A stretch of 64,000 bases of DNA from Bog-159 sp963738345 (GTDB lineage Bacteria; Acidobacteriota; Terriglobia; Bryobacterales; Bryobacteraceae): positions 6,758,001 through 6,822,000 of the forward strand of contig CAVTWI010000002.1 in assembly GCA_963738345.1 (NCBI GenBank), read 5' to 3'. The notes beneath the pieces were generated by a model that did not search any database, was not told the DNA's origin, and saw only the letters and a program-made list of their open reading frames with translations. The translations under genes and the position numbers were made by a program. Positions 29,393 to 38,921 of this stretch are shown one piece after another; the first letter of the stretch is position 1; every line of letters starts with the position of its first letter.

Positions 29393-29839
29393 TTATTCCG
29401 GTTGAACCACGGGCGGCGCGTTGCGCGCCAGGTCTTTATGCACAGCGTCGAGCACGCCATTCACAAACTGCACCGACTCTTCGTTTGAAAACAGGCGCGC
29501 TAGTTCCAGCGCCTCGTCGATCACCACTACCGCGGGAGTCTTCGAATACGCCATTTCGTAAACTGCCAGCCGCAGAATGTTGCGGTCCACCGGCGCCATT
29601 CGTTCCATGCGCCAGTGCTCAGCGTGCTTGGTAATGAGGCTGTCCAGTTCCTCCGCATGCGCTACCGCGCCGGTAACCAGTTCTTTCAGAAATGGATCTT
29701 CCGGGGGCGGGGCTCCCGCCGCCTCCGGATATTGAGTATCGAAATAAGCTGCGGTAGCTTCGTGGATGGGCTGTTTCCGCGCATCCCACAAAAACAGAAT
29801 CTGCAGCGCTCTCTCACGGGACTTGGTACGCGCGGCCAT
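29393..29839 (-). CDS. nusB: Transcription antitermination factor NusB
   Basis: The 148-residue all-helical RNA-binding protein joins NusE (S10) on boxA of rRNA leaders. Diagnostic stretches are RERALQILFLWDA, the DRNILRLAVYEMAY helix and VVIDEALELARLFSNEESVQFVNGVLD. It is the last gene of the ech - ribH - nusB run; its ATG overlaps the ribH TAA by one base (TAATG), the widespread ribH-nusB pairing. Confidence 0.96.
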   Translation of the reverse strand: MAARTKSRERALQILFLWDARKQPIHEATAAYFDTQYPEAAGAPPPEDPFLKELVTGAVAHAEELDSLITKHAEHWRMERMAPVDRNILRLAVYEMAYSKTPAVVVIDEALELARLFSNEESVQFVNGVLDAVHKDLARNAPPVVQPE

Positions 29840-30315
29840 TAATTCGCCTGACGCAACTGCCGCATCAAACTCGCCATCTCGACAGCGGCCATGGCCGCGT
29901 CGAATCCCTTGTTCCCGCTCTTAGCGCCGGCGCGGTCAATGGCCTGTTCCAGCGTGTTGCAAGTGAGTACGCCAAATGAAACCGGTATGCCGCTCTCGGC
30001 TGCTACCTGGCCGATGCCCTTCACTGCTTCGCCCGCTACATAGTCGAAATGCGGTGTATCGCCGCGAATCACCGCTCCCAGACAAATGATAGCGTCGTGC
30101 CGCTTCTGCCGCGCCAGTTCCCGAACTACCACGGGCAGTTCCCAGGAACCGGGCACCTTCACCACTTCCGTATCGTCGGGCTGTCCGCCCGTGCGCGCCA
30201 GCGCGTCCAATGCGCCCACCAGCAGCCTCTCGCCGATGAAGCCGTTAAACCGGCTCACTACGATCACGAACTTCAATCCCGCCGCTGTCAGTTGACCTTC
30301 AATTACCTTCGGCAT
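29839..30315 (-). CDS. ribH: 6,7-dimethyl-8-ribityllumazine synthase
   Basis: The 158-residue enzyme catalyses the penultimate step of riboflavin synthesis and forms icosahedral or pentameric shells. Typical segments are IVVSRFNGFIGERLLVGAL, the loop ICLGAVIRGDTPHFDYVAGEA with the catalytic His, and SFGVLTCNTLEQAIDRAG. Length is normal. It starts 3 bases after the stop of the enoyl-CoA hydratase gene and overlaps nusB by one base. No FMN riboswitch is seen upstream. Confidence 0.97.
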   Translation of the reverse strand: MPKVIEGQLTAAGLKFVIVVSRFNGFIGERLLVGALDALARTGGQPDDTEVVKVPGSWELPVVVRELARQKRHDAIICLGAVIRGDTPHFDYVAGEAVKGIGQVAAESGIPVSFGVLTCNTLEQAIDRAGAKSGNKGFDAAMAAVEMASLMRQLRQAN

Positions 30316-30318
30316 GTT

Positions 30319-31105
30319 TCACTTTCCCGCAAATGCCGCCGTGCGCTTCTCGAGAAACGCACGCGTGCCTTCGCTCTTATCCTCCGTGGCGGTGGTAAGG
30401 CCGAAGGCCGCCGCTTCGAATCGTAACCCCTGTTCGAGCCCGGCTTCCAGGCCGACATCCACCGCCTGTAACGTCAAGCCCGACCGCGAGGGGCGCGTTC
30501 GCTAGCACCTTGCGCAGCCACTGCCGGCTGTATTCCAGCAACTCGGCTTGCGGCACGACGTGGTTCACGAGGCCGATGCGATACGCTTCCGCAGCAGTCA
30601 CCGGCTCGCCCGAAAGCAGCATCTCAAGCGCCCGCCCGCGGCCCACCAGGCGCGGCAATCGCTGCGTCCCGCCGTATCCCGGCAGAATCCCGAGTTTAAC
30701 TTCCGGCTGTCCCAGGCGCGCGTTTTCGGATGCCACGCGGACCGCGCACGACATCGCCAGTTCCAATCCGCCGCCCAGCGCATACCCATTAATGGCCGCC
30801 AGCGTGGGCTTCGCCAGCATTTCGATCTCGCGAAAAGCGCGCTGCCCGCGTTCCGCATAGGCTTGCGCTTCGATCGGCGTGAGCATCGCAAGCTGATTGA
30901 TATCGGCGCCAGCTACAAACGCCTTTTCGCCCGCCCCCGTTACGATTAGCGCCCGCACTTCGGCATCGGCGCCGGCGTGTGCCACGGCATCGCGCAATTC
31001 GCGCACGGTCTCTCCGTTCAACGCGTTCAATTTATCGGGCCGGTTGATGGTGAGCAGGGCGATACCCGCGTCCCCCACTTCAAACCGTATGTTGCTGTAA
31101 GACAT
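30319..31105 (-). CDS. Enoyl-CoA hydratase/isomerase family protein, one frameshift near the C-terminus
   Basis: The crotonase-fold enzyme hydrates enoyl-CoA in fatty-acid or amino-acid breakdown. Two Glu-bearing loops are present: NGYALGGGLELAMSC and GQPEVKLGILPGYGGTQRLPR. The Met at 31105 (MSYSNIRFEV) is the family start. After ANAPLAVGL the frame slips. Removing one of the two A/T bases at 30476-30477 gives the expected tail with LTLQAVDVGLEAGLEQGL, EDKSEGTRAFLEKR and a stop at 30319, three bases before ribH. The uncorrected frame would end at 30377. The slip is probably a sequence error. Confidence 0.85.
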
Positions 31106-31159
31106 ATGGGATAATCTGAGAGGCAGGCCACACTTGCCCCCACGGCACAATCATACCGC

Positions 31160-32981
31160 ATGGATCGTGAATTCATCCGCAATTTCTCCATCATCGCGCA
31201 CATCGATCATGGCAAATCGACGCTGGCCGACCGGCTGCTAGAGGTTACTGGCGCGCTGCAGCAGCGCGAAATGATGGAGCAGGTTCTCGACTCGATGGAC
31301 CTGGAGCGCGAACGCGGCATCACCATCAAAGCCCATGCCGTCCGCCTGAATTATCAGGCCAGCGACGGCCGCATGTACCAACTGAATCTGATCGATACGC
31401 CCGGGCACGTCGATTTTTCCTACGAAGTTTCGCGCAGCCTGCAAGCCTGCGAGGGCGCGCTGCTGGTGGTCGATGCGTCGCAGGGCGTCGAAGCACAGAC
31501 GCTGGCCAATACTTACCTGGCGCTGCACCATAACCTGGAAATTATTCCGGTCATTAACAAGATCGACTTGCCCGCCGCCGAGCCGGAACGCATTCGCGAG
31601 CAGATCGAGTCCGTGATCGGGCTGGATGCTTCGGGCGCCGTGCTGGTGAGCGCCAAACAGGGCATCGGCGTCCATGAAGTTTGGAAGCGATCGTCCACCT
31701 GGTGCCGCCTCCGCAGCGGCGTGCCCGAATCGCCGCTGCGCGCGCTGATCTTCGATTCCTGGTTCGATCCGTACCGCGGCGTGATCATTCTGACGCGCGT
31801 GGTGGATGGCCGCCTGCGCAAGGGCCAGCGCATCCGGCTGTGGTCCAGTTCGTTCAGTTCGCAGGTGCTGGAAGTGGAAGGGCTGGGCTACCAGGCGCCC
31901 AAGGCCACGCCGTGCGACGAGCTTTCCGCCGGCGAAGTGGGATTCGTATTCGCCAATATCAAGACCGTCTCCGACGCCAAGATCGGCGACACCATCATCG
32001 ACCACGACAATCCGGCCGCCGAGCCGCTGCCCGGGTTCGAAGAGATCAAGCCCATGGTGTTCGCCGGGCTGTATCCGGTCGAATCGCACGAACACGGCCT
32101 GCTGCGCGATGCGCTCGAGAAAGCTGCGGCTCAACGATAGCGCTTTCAATTTCGAAGCGGAAAGTTCCGTGGCGCTGGGCTTCGGGTTCCGCTGCGGCTT
32201 CCTGGGCTTGCTGCACCTGGAAATCGTGCAGGAGCGCCTGGAGCGCGAATTCAATATCGATCTGATCACCACGGCGCCCAGCGTGCGCTATCGCGTGACC
32301 ACTGTTTCCGGCGAAGTGATCGAGTTCGATAACCCGACCAAGTTTCCGGATCCCTCCGGCATCAAGCAGGTGGAAGAGCCCATCATCCTGGCCACCGTGA
32401 TTACGCGCGAAGAATACCTGGGCGGCATCCTGAGCTTGCTCGAGGAAAAGCGCGGCGAGCAGAAGAAGTTCGAGCATATCGGCAGCGGTCGCGTGTTGCT
32501 GGAATACGAATTGCCTCTGAACGAGATTGTGCTCGATTTCTACGACCGTTTGAAATCGTGCTCGCGCGGTTATGCTTCGCTCGATTACCATCTGGCGGGC
32601 TACCGCGTCTCGCCGATGGTCAAGCTGGACGTACTGATCGCCGGCGAACCGGTGGACGCGCTTTCCATGATCATTCACCGCGACTTCGCCTACGAGCGCG
32701 GCAAGTTGCTGATCGAGCGCATGCGCAAGTTGATCCCACGGCAAATGTTCGAAGTAGCCCTGCAGGCCGCCATCGGCAACAAGATCATCTCGCGCGAAAC
32801 CATCCCGGCCATGCGCAAGAACGTGCTGGCCAAATGCTACGGCGGCGATATCAGCCGCAAGCGCAAGCTTCTGGAAAAACAGAAGGAAGGCAAAAAGCGG
32901 ATGAAGCGCGTCGGCCGCGTTGAGATTCCGCAGGAAGCCTTCCTGGCCGTGCTAAAGGTTGGCACGGAAGATAGCGAGTAG
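31160..32981 (+). CDS. lepA: Translation elongation factor 4 (back-translocase), frameshifts
   Basis: The EF-G-like GTPase acts on stalled or mis-translocated ribosomes. G1 is AHIDHGKST, G3 DTPGHVDFSYEVSRSL and G4 VINKIDLP. The C-terminal half has GFGFRCGFLGLLHLEIVQERL and ends with the EF4-specific tail containing KCYGGDISRKRKLLEKQKEGK. The frame slips at TTT 31680-31682 (one T missing) and returns near 31715-31722 (one base extra). It slips finally at AAA 32119-32121 (one A extra), where DALEK should run into LRLNDSAFNFE. Net excess is one base, matching the 1,822-nt extent. The three small defects in a core gene argue for sequence error. Divergent from the enoyl-CoA hydratase gene. Confidence 0.92.
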
Positions 32982-33001
32982 GCGCGGGCGGGCAGGTGAC
33001 C

Positions 33002-33694
33002 CTACCCTTCCCGGCTATGAAACGGGTTGAAATCCGTATTCGTGTCGAACACATCCACTCCCTCGCGACGCTTTAACGTATTTACAATCCAATACGTCAA
33101 CGGCGTAGCGGCCACCTCGTACAGCACCTTTGCCAGATAGCCCGACAGGATCAGCCGGATGATCAATGCCCAGCTTTGACTGCCTCCAAACGTCAGCACC
33201 GTCACCACTAGCGTGTCCACAGCCTGGCCGGCCACCGTTGAGCCGACCGTACGCGTCCACAGATAGCGGCCGTTGGTCAGCAACTTCATTTTCGCCATCA
33301 CGAACGAGTTAGCAAACTCGCCGCACCAGAAGGCCACCAAGCTTGCCGCGATGATCCTCGGTACGAAATTGAATACCTTGGCGAATGCCGCCTGCCCGTC
33401 CCAACTCGGGGCGGGGGGCAGCCACACCGTTACCATGCCCGCCAGCGCCAGCAGGGCCGACGCGAAGAATCCCACCCAAATAGCGCGCCGCGATGCACCA
33501 TACCCGTAGACCTCGGTGAAGATGTCACCGAAAATGTAAGTGATCGGGAAGAACAACATGGCGCCGCTAAAGCGCAGCGGACCAATCACCGTGATCTTCT
33601 GGCCCACCAGGTTCGAGATCAGCAGAATCACGACGAAGGTGTGGACCAGCAGATCGTAATAGCGGAAGCCGTGCCGGTTACCCGCCGCGCTCAT
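33002..33694 (-). CDS. Queuosine precursor transporter, YhhQ/VUT family
   Basis: The inner-membrane protein has about six helices (VVILLISNLVGQKIT, AMLFFPITYIFGDIFTEVYGY, GFFASALLALAGMVTVWL and others). The motif with ITYIFGDIFTEVYGY is characteristic of the VUT/YhhQ family, which imports preQ0/preQ1 bases. ATG at 33694 (MSAAGNRHGFRYYD) is preferred because it overlaps the stop of the upstream enolase-family gene (ATGA). A longer frame to 33781 would run deep inside that gene. QueD at 10.5 kb shows that de novo synthesis may also exist. Coupling to the enolase-type gene has no obvious metabolic logic. Confidence 0.88.
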   Translation of the reverse strand: MSAAGNRHGFRYYDLLVHTFVVILLISNLVGQKITVIGPLRFSGAMLFFPITYIFGDIFTEVYGYGASRRAIWVGFFASALLALAGMVTVWLPPAPSWDGQAAFAKVFNFVPRIIAASLVAFWCGEFANSFVMAKMKLLTNGRYLWTRTVGSTVAGQAVDTLVVTVLTFGGSQSWALIIRLILSGYLAKVLYEVAATPLTYWIVNTLKRREGVDVFDTNTDFNPFHSREG

Positions 33695-34938
33695 CCCGCC
33701 GACCGCCGCTCCCACTGCACCGAGTGATCCGACGTCACCGCGCGCGTCTCGGCCGGGGAATCCGTACGGAAGTAGGACCACGGACCGGGGATCCAGGGGT
33801 ACCGTTCGATCACCGACTCATCCACCTCAACACCTAAGCCCGGGCCGCGCGGCACCACCAGATCGCCGTGATCGATCTCCAGCGGATCTTTCAGGATCTC
33901 AGCAGCCAGCGGAAACGGGTACATGCCTTCGCGCGCCGGAGCGGAGTAACAGGGATATTCCAACCACTCCACTACCGATTCCGGCCAGCAAACGCCCAGG
34001 TGCGCCGCGGCAATTACTTCCAGCGCCGTACCCCAGCTATGGAAGGCGAACCGCAGCCCGGCCCGCGCGATGTCGCCCAACAAGCGGCGGCCCATGGAGA
34101 AACCTCCCTGGCAAAACACGTCCATCTGCACGTAGTCCACCGCTTGCCGCAGGATCAGGTCCTGGTAGCGTTCCTCGCTAGGCTCGTGCTCGCCGCTGGC
34201 CAGGGGCAGGTAGTCTTTCTCTTTCAGCCGTAGATAAGCTTCGTGATCGTCAGGCGGAAGAGGCTCCTCCAGCCAGGCGACATCGTATTCGGCCATGCCG
34301 CCGGCTAGCTGCTCAACGGTTTCGAAATCATAACTGCGGTCGCCCATGCGCCACCAGGTGTGGGCATCCACCATCAAGTCGAAGTCCGGGCCGACGGCGC
34401 TGCGCATCTGCCGCACGGTGTCCAAGTCCGCCTTGGGACCGCCGGCCGGACGCATTTTGTAAGCGCGAAATCCCAGGTCCGCGATGGCCGCCGCTTCGGC
34501 CGCATAGCGCTCCGGCGACATGTACATGCCCGCGCTACCGTAGAGACGGATCGCGCTACGCACGCGCCCGCCCAGCATTTCGGAAAGCGGAACGCCGCGC
34601 GCCTTCGCACACAGGTCGTAGAGCCCCACTTCCACGGCGCAATAGATTTTAGCCGCGGAGGCATTCACTTCGGGCCGGTCAAGGAACTGGATGCGCAGAG
34701 CGTCGGGATCTGCCAGCGTACGTCCTTCGAGAAACGGCCGCACCAGGCTTTCGATGATTTCTTGTGCTTGCTGGCTACCCGGACCGGGCGCGTAACCTAC
34801 CAGTCCATCATCCGATTCGACGCGGATCAGCATCGCGTCGCGTTTGAGGATAGTGCGTTCGCCGCCATAGAAAGGCAGGCGCACCGGCTCGGGAAACGGA
34901 TAGGAGAGAAGAAAGGAGCGGACGCTGGAAATGATCAT
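33691..34938 (-). CDS. Mandelate racemase/muconate-lactonizing enzyme family protein
   Basis: This enolase-superfamily enzyme of about 415 residues abstracts an alpha-proton of a carboxylate using Mg2+. The capping domain is N-terminal (to about 125). Barrel features include a Lys in the second-strand motif (RAYKMRPAGGPKAD), Mg ligands Asp in LMVDAHTWW, Glu in VAWLEEPLPPDD and Glu in ASGEHEP, and a C-terminal His in RFAFHSWGT. This set suggests an acid-sugar dehydratase-type member rather than MLE itself. ATG at 34938 (MIISSVRSFLL) is preferred to one five codons upstream. The stop overlaps yhhQ. Substrate unknown. Confidence 0.85.
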   Translation of the reverse strand: MIISSVRSFLLSYPFPEPVRLPFYGGERTILKRDAMLIRVESDDGLVGYAPGPGSQQAQEIIESLVRPFLEGRTLADPDALRIQFLDRPEVNASAAKIYCAVEVGLYDLCAKARGVPLSEMLGGRVRSAIRLYGSAGMYMSPERYAAEAAAIADLGFRAYKMRPAGGPKADLDTVRQMRSAVGPDFDLMVDAHTWWRMGDRSYDFETVEQLAGGMAEYDVAWLEEPLPPDDHEAYLRLKEKDYLPLASGEHEPSEERYQDLILRQAVDYVQMDVFCQGGFSMGRRLLGDIARAGLRFAFHSWGTALEVIAAAHLGVCWPESVVEWLEYPCYSAPAREGMYPFPLAAEILKDPLEIDHGDLVVPRGPGLGVEVDESVIERYPWIPGPWSYFRTDSPAETRAVTSDHSVQWERRSAG

Positions 34939-34989
34939 TCGTATCCAGCACAACAGGATAGCAAACTACCTGGATGTCCGCCCCGCAGC

Positions 34990-37323
34990 CTACAGCGATT
35001 GCAGCCAGACCACCGCAACCGTCATCAACAGGAACGATGAGACAAACGGAATGCGCCACTTGCGGCCGGATTCTTTCGGCTTGAAAAGGATCACGGGCGG
35101 CTTCTCGTCGGACTGCGGATCCGCCATTTCGTCGAACCCGCTTGCCGCCGCAGATGGAGCAGCCTCAGGATTCTGATGCTCGGCCGGCGCGTCGGACGGT
35201 TCCTCCACCTCGGGCGCTCGCACCACCAGTTCAGGTTTGCCGAATACCGGCGCTGCCGGTTCGGATTTGGCCTCCGGCTCATGCTTGGCCTCGGGTTCGG
35301 GCTCCGGCTCCGGTTCCACTTTCGGCGCTGGTTTGGGTGCGGGGGCCGCTACCGCCGCGACAACCGGTTCGGGTTCGACATGCGCCGGTTCGGGAACGGC
35401 TGCCGGCTCGGGCACCACCGCCACAGGTTCCGCCACTGCCATCTGCTGTACCGCAGGCGGTTCGGCTGGGGGAGGCGGGGGCGTCGATCGCGGTGCGGGC
35501 TTCTCGAACAATTGCCCGATTCCGGCGATCAGATCTAATACGCTTTTCTCCGCGCTGGTCGATTTTTGTCGTAGCCCGGTGATCGATTCAACCGGCGCCG
35601 CGGCCGCTGCCGGCGCGTGCGATTCGCGTTGCTGCAAGCGGCTCTCGAGTGCCTGCCAAACGCGCTCTACTGCACGGTCGACGGCCTCTTCGCCACTGTG
35701 CTGCAGTTTCTGCTCCAGCGCCTGAATACGAGTCTCCAGGAGCGAGGCGTACTGTAACGCTTTTTCGAGATCGGCAGAGCGATCCGGCGTCGCCAGTTTC
35801 GATTCGAGGGAATGCCGCAAACCGGCCACCGCCGAATTGATCTGTGCCGGCACATTTTCCGCCGATTGTGCTGCGAGCCGTTCGAGGCCAGTCAGGCGGT
35901 CGGCCACTTGACGGTCATAGATTCCGAGCCGCGCATCAAGAGCAGCCAAATCCGACTGCAATTTGGCGAGACCCTGCTCCAGGACCGGCGTCTTGGATTC
36001 AGCCGCCAGTTGCTGGCGCAACTGCTCCTGCACTTCGTTCTGGCGGTCTTCAATACTGCGCAGCCCGTCGGCCAAGCGCGCGTCCGCCGCTGCCAGATCC
36101 GCCTGCAACTTCGATACACCCTGCTCCAACGCCGGTGTCTTGGACTCGGCGGCCAGTTGCTGCCGGAAATGCTCCTGCGCTTCGTTGAAACGCGCCGCGC
36201 TCTGTTCGATCTGGGCCTTATGGCGTTCTTCGATACCCTGGAGTTCCACCGCCATGCGAGCATCCAACGACTCTCGCACCGCGTCCACGATCGCTTTGAT
36301 CTTGGGCGGCAACTCCTCCTGCAAGACGGTCAGCTTTTGGTCCAGCGCGCCCACTTGCTCGGCATGGCGCCGCAGATTTTCGTCCACCGCTTGTTGGAAT
36401 CCACCGGCGCTTGGCATCTCCGCCCGCAAAGCCGCCAGCGCCTGTTCTAAGCTCCCGGCACGTTCGGCTGCCTGCTGGTCGCCCGCGGAAATGCGCGCTT
36501 CCATCGAAGCTTCCACGGCTTCCACAATCTGCCGGATTTTGGGCGGCAGTTCCTCGCGCAGCGTAGTCAGCTTAGTTTCGAGTTGTTGCAGGGCTTGCTG
36601 CAGGGGCGCGGCCTGGTTCTGTTGATGCTCTGCCAGTTCGCGCATCTCCGCCGCCAGTTTGCTCGATAACGTCTCGACTTCGGCGCGAAGATTGGACTGC
36701 AGTTCCTGTAAATGTTCGGGCGGAACTCCGCGCGACGCTACACGATTTTCGAGTTCGGTAAGCTCGAGGGTCACCCGCGCTTCCATGGACTGGCGCACAG
36801 CCTCGATAATTTCGCGGAACTTGGCGGGGAGGGCTTCCTGCAAAGCGGAGAGCTTTTGATCGACTCCGGAGATCTGCTCGGCGCTCGATTGCTGCGCTGC
36901 CGATACGTAATCACGCACCTGGGCTTCGATCTGTTGAATAGCCTTCTCGACCGCATTGGTTTGCGCGGCAGTGTGCGTATCGACGGCTTTCAAATCCAGC
37001 GCGACCTGGGCATCGATCTCCGCCAATCGCCGGTCTACTTGGCCGACGTGTTCGGTGAGCCGCGCTTCCAGCGCTACGATTACTTTTTCCAGGACGCGCC
37101 CGTCCAGCCCTTCGCCAAACTTCACCAGGGCGTCCTTATCAATTGTCTGTGTGTGGTCTTCCACGTTCCTAAGCCTTTCCGCTAGAGGACCAAGGTCGGT
37201 CATGCCATCCTCCCGAGTTTTTGTTGGCCCTTGCGCGAGCTTCATCGCCACGCCAAACAAGAGACCATCACCAAACGCGAGCGCCAGAGTCTTGAGGAAC
37301 GAGGACTGACTCGACTTCTCCAT
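34990..37323 (-). CDS. Large helical repeat protein with terminal membrane segments, uncharacterised
   Basis: The 777-residue protein has an N-terminal hydrophobic stretch (about residues 9-28, FLKTLALAFGDGLLFGVAMK) and a long heptad-rich region (about 50-590). A Pro/Ala/Glu-rich linker (about 620-730) then leads to a C-terminal membrane anchor with few residues beyond it (FVSSFLLMTVAVVWLQSL). The helical part contains at least three copies of a unit of about 35-40 residues: LQEALPAKFREIIEAVRQSM, LREELPPKIRQIVEAVEASM and LQEELPPKIKAIVDAVRESL. Each is followed by an EARI/DARM/EARV helix, and there are two near-identical QQLAAESKTPALEQG/QQLAAESKTPVLEQG units. The architecture suggests a structural or polymer-binding scaffold in the envelope. 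I do not recognise the family. Confidence 0.7.
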   Translation of the reverse strand: MEKSSQSSFLKTLALAFGDGLLFGVAMKLAQGPTKTREDGMTDLGPLAERLRNVEDHTQTIDKDALVKFGEGLDGRVLEKVIVALEARLTEHVGQVDRRLAEIDAQVALDLKAVDTHTAAQTNAVEKAIQQIEAQVRDYVSAAQQSSAEQISGVDQKLSALQEALPAKFREIIEAVRQSMEARVTLELTELENRVASRGVPPEHLQELQSNLRAEVETLSSKLAAEMRELAEHQQNQAAPLQQALQQLETKLTTLREELPPKIRQIVEAVEASMEARISAGDQQAAERAGSLEQALAALRAEMPSAGGFQQAVDENLRRHAEQVGALDQKLTVLQEELPPKIKAIVDAVRESLDARMAVELQGIEERHKAQIEQSAARFNEAQEHFRQQLAAESKTPALEQGVSKLQADLAAADARLADGLRSIEDRQNEVQEQLRQQLAAESKTPVLEQGLAKLQSDLAALDARLGIYDRQVADRLTGLERLAAQSAENVPAQINSAVAGLRHSLESKLATPDRSADLEKALQYASLLETRIQALEQKLQHSGEEAVDRAVERVWQALESRLQQRESHAPAAAAAPVESITGLRQKSTSAEKSVLDLIAGIGQLFEKPAPRSTPPPPPAEPPAVQQMAVAEPVAVVPEPAAVPEPAHVEPEPVVAAVAAPAPKPAPKVEPEPEPEPEAKHEPEAKSEPAAPVFGKPELVVRAPEVEEPSDAPAEHQNPEAAPSAAASGFDEMADPQSDEKPPVILFKPKESGRKWRIPFVSSFLLMTVAVVWLQSL

Positions 37324-37420
37324 AAAACATAAGTACCACGGAATGTTTCCGGAATTAAAGAAGAATCTACGATTTAGCCCCGCAAATCATTGAGTCCGAC
37401 CGCTGTATGTTCGGTTACAT

Positions 37421-37449
37421 TTGTCCAATTTGTCCTATCTGATTATAGT
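37421..37449 (+). promoter_or_regulatory. Promoter of the mgtC-like gene
   Basis: TTGTCC (37421-37426), 17 bases, TATAGT (37444-37449). A second TTGTCC at 37430-37435 makes a direct repeat of TTTGTCC nine bases apart across the -35 region, which could be an operator. The start codon is about 47 bases downstream of the predicted transcription start. Confidence 0.5.
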
Positions 37450-37502
37450 GTCAAAACCGCATTCATGCTATCCCAACAGCTAACTTGTTATCCTTAGTAA
37501 CA

Positions 37503-37967
37503 ATGGATTGGTTAGGTACCCTGTTTGACTGGCATGTCTTTGGCATAATGGCGGTCAAAATCTCGATAGCCTACGTGCTGGCTTTCCCCATCGGATGGGA
37601 ACGGGAACGGGTGCAGCACAGCGTCGGAGTGCGGACCTTCCCGCTGGTAGCCATGGCCAGTTGCGGGTACGTCCTGCTGGCGGATTCTTTGACCGGTGGC
37701 ACTCCCGCGGACCGCTCCCGCATCATTCAAGGATTGACCACCGGTATCGGCTTCATCGGCGGCGGCGCCATTATGCGCGGGCGGGGTAACGTACACGGGA
37801 CCGCGACTGCCGCCAGTATTTGGAATACGGGCGTCATCGGCGCAGCGGTCGCCCAATCACGCTGCGAGATCGCAGTGATTCTGGCACTATTGAACCTGAT
37901 CACCCTGCATTGGCTGATCCCGGCAAAGGAACGCCACGCCAAGCCTGCCTCCGGTGCGGGTCAATGA
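37503..37967 (+). CDS. MgtC/SapB family membrane protein
   Basis: The 154-residue protein contains the MgtC N-terminal membrane domain: AFPIGWERERVQHSVGVRTF, then GLTTGIGFIGGGAIMRG and GTATAASIWNTGVIGAAVAQ. Family members help survival at low Mg2+ by inhibiting the F-type ATP synthase in some pathogens, but most environmental homologues are uncharacterised. The separate C-terminal ACT-like domain of longer MgtC proteins is missing, as in the short SapB form. ATG at 37503 is used; an upstream in-frame start at 37485 lacks support. It overlaps the next gene by ATGA and has a recognisable promoter. Confidence 0.9.
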   Translation: MDWLGTLFDWHVFGIMAVKISIAYVLAFPIGWERERVQHSVGVRTFPLVAMASCGYVLLADSLTGGTPADRSRIIQGLTTGIGFIGGGAIMRGRGNVHGTATAASIWNTGVIGAAVAQSRCEIAVILALLNLITLHWLIPAKERHAKPASGAGQ

Positions 37968-38686
37968 GCGTCAAAGCCGCACTGACCTTTAACGAACCCC
38001 ATAAGGTGGCGCCCTATGCCGCCGCTCTGCGCCAAGCCGGTATTGAGGCGGTCCCCATTTCGGCGGACAATCCGCAATCGCTAGAGGGCTTGGACGGCCT
38101 GCTGCTTACCGGCGGGACTGATCTGAATCCTGCGCTCTATGGCGCGCCGCCGGAACCGGATAACGAAGAGCCCGATGATGCCCGCGACGAACTGGAGACG
38201 CGGTTGCTCGCCGAGGCCCTGGCCGCGGATCTGCCGGTGCTGGCGATCTGCCGCGGAATGCAGCTATTCAATGTGGCGCATGGCGGTACGCTCATCCAAA
38301 ACCTGGCCAACTCGCCGGCGCACGTGGTGCGTACGCCCGACCCCGCGCTTCCGGCGCATGCTGTCGTGGTAGAACCGCGGACCCGATTGGCAGACATTCT
38401 TGGAGCGGGGCCGCATGCGGTGAATTCCCGCCATCACCAGGCTGTGGAACGAGTTGGCGCGGGACTCAGAATCGCGGCGCGGTCCGTTCCGGATGGCATC
38501 ATCGAAGCGGTGGAACGTGCCGACCGGCGATTTGCCGTGGCGGTGCAATGGCATCCGGAAGATCAAGTCCGCCAGGAATCGGAGCAACTCAAGCTTTTTC
38601 AGGCGTTTGCCGGCGCAATGAGTGAACCCGAGCCTACTGTACGCGGGGACGGTTCTGTTCATTCAAAACCAAACCGTCAAAAATAG
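37964..38686 (+). CDS. Class I glutamine-amidotransferase-like hydrolase (PuuD family)
   Basis: The 240-residue protein resembles gamma-glutamyl-gamma-aminobutyrate hydrolase. The nucleophile elbow is VLAICRGMQLFNVAHGG; His and Glu of the triad are in AVQWHPEDQ; HHQAVERVG is also typical of the PuuD group. PuuD hydrolyses gamma-glutamyl-GABA in putrescine breakdown, but other Puu genes are not nearby, so the substrate is open. ATG overlaps the mgtC stop (ATGA). The 3' end overlaps the convergent small gene by 53 bases, so the last 17 codons are also antisense coding sequence. Confidence 0.85.
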   Translation: MSVKAALTFNEPHKVAPYAAALRQAGIEAVPISADNPQSLEGLDGLLLTGGTDLNPALYGAPPEPDNEEPDDARDELETRLLAEALAADLPVLAICRGMQLFNVAHGGTLIQNLANSPAHVVRTPDPALPAHAVVVEPRTRLADILGAGPHAVNSRHHQAVERVGAGLRIAARSVPDGIIEAVERADRRFAVAVQWHPEDQVRQESEQLKLFQAFAGAMSEPEPTVRGDGSVHSKPNRQK

Positions 38687-38900
38687 CCAGAACCTGCTTG
38701 CGATAGGTGTAAACTTTTTGCAGATTTTCGCGGAAGTTAGACTCGAAGTCGTGTGCTCTCATCCACTTATCGAGCAAAGTGCGAGGTACGTCGATGTCTT
38801 GCCGTAGGGCTTCGACCGTGTGGCCTCGCAGAAATAGCCCGTAGAAAAATGCGGCCTCGCGTTGTGGGGCCAGCGGATCGTATTCGTCTCGTACCGTCAT
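38634..38900 (-). CDS. Small HTH-like protein, uncharacterised
   Basis: The 88-residue protein starts MTVRDEYDPLAPQREAAFFYG and has RGHTVEALRQDIDVPRTLLD, whose spacing looks like a helix-turn-helix, followed by a basic-aromatic helix with NLQKVYTYRKQVLAIFDG. A longer reading frame extends to 39038, but a promoter with its -10 at 38922-38927 places the transcript start after those codons. The Met at 38900 is therefore favoured. Its 3' coding end overlaps the amidotransferase gene by 53 bases. A DNA-binding role is a guess. Confidence 0.6.
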   Translation of the reverse strand: MTVRDEYDPLAPQREAAFFYGLFLRGHTVEALRQDIDVPRTLLDKWMRAHDFESNFRENLQKVYTYRKQVLAIFDGLVLNEQNRPRVQ

Positions 38901-38921
38901 ATACACGGTGTGGAAAATGTC

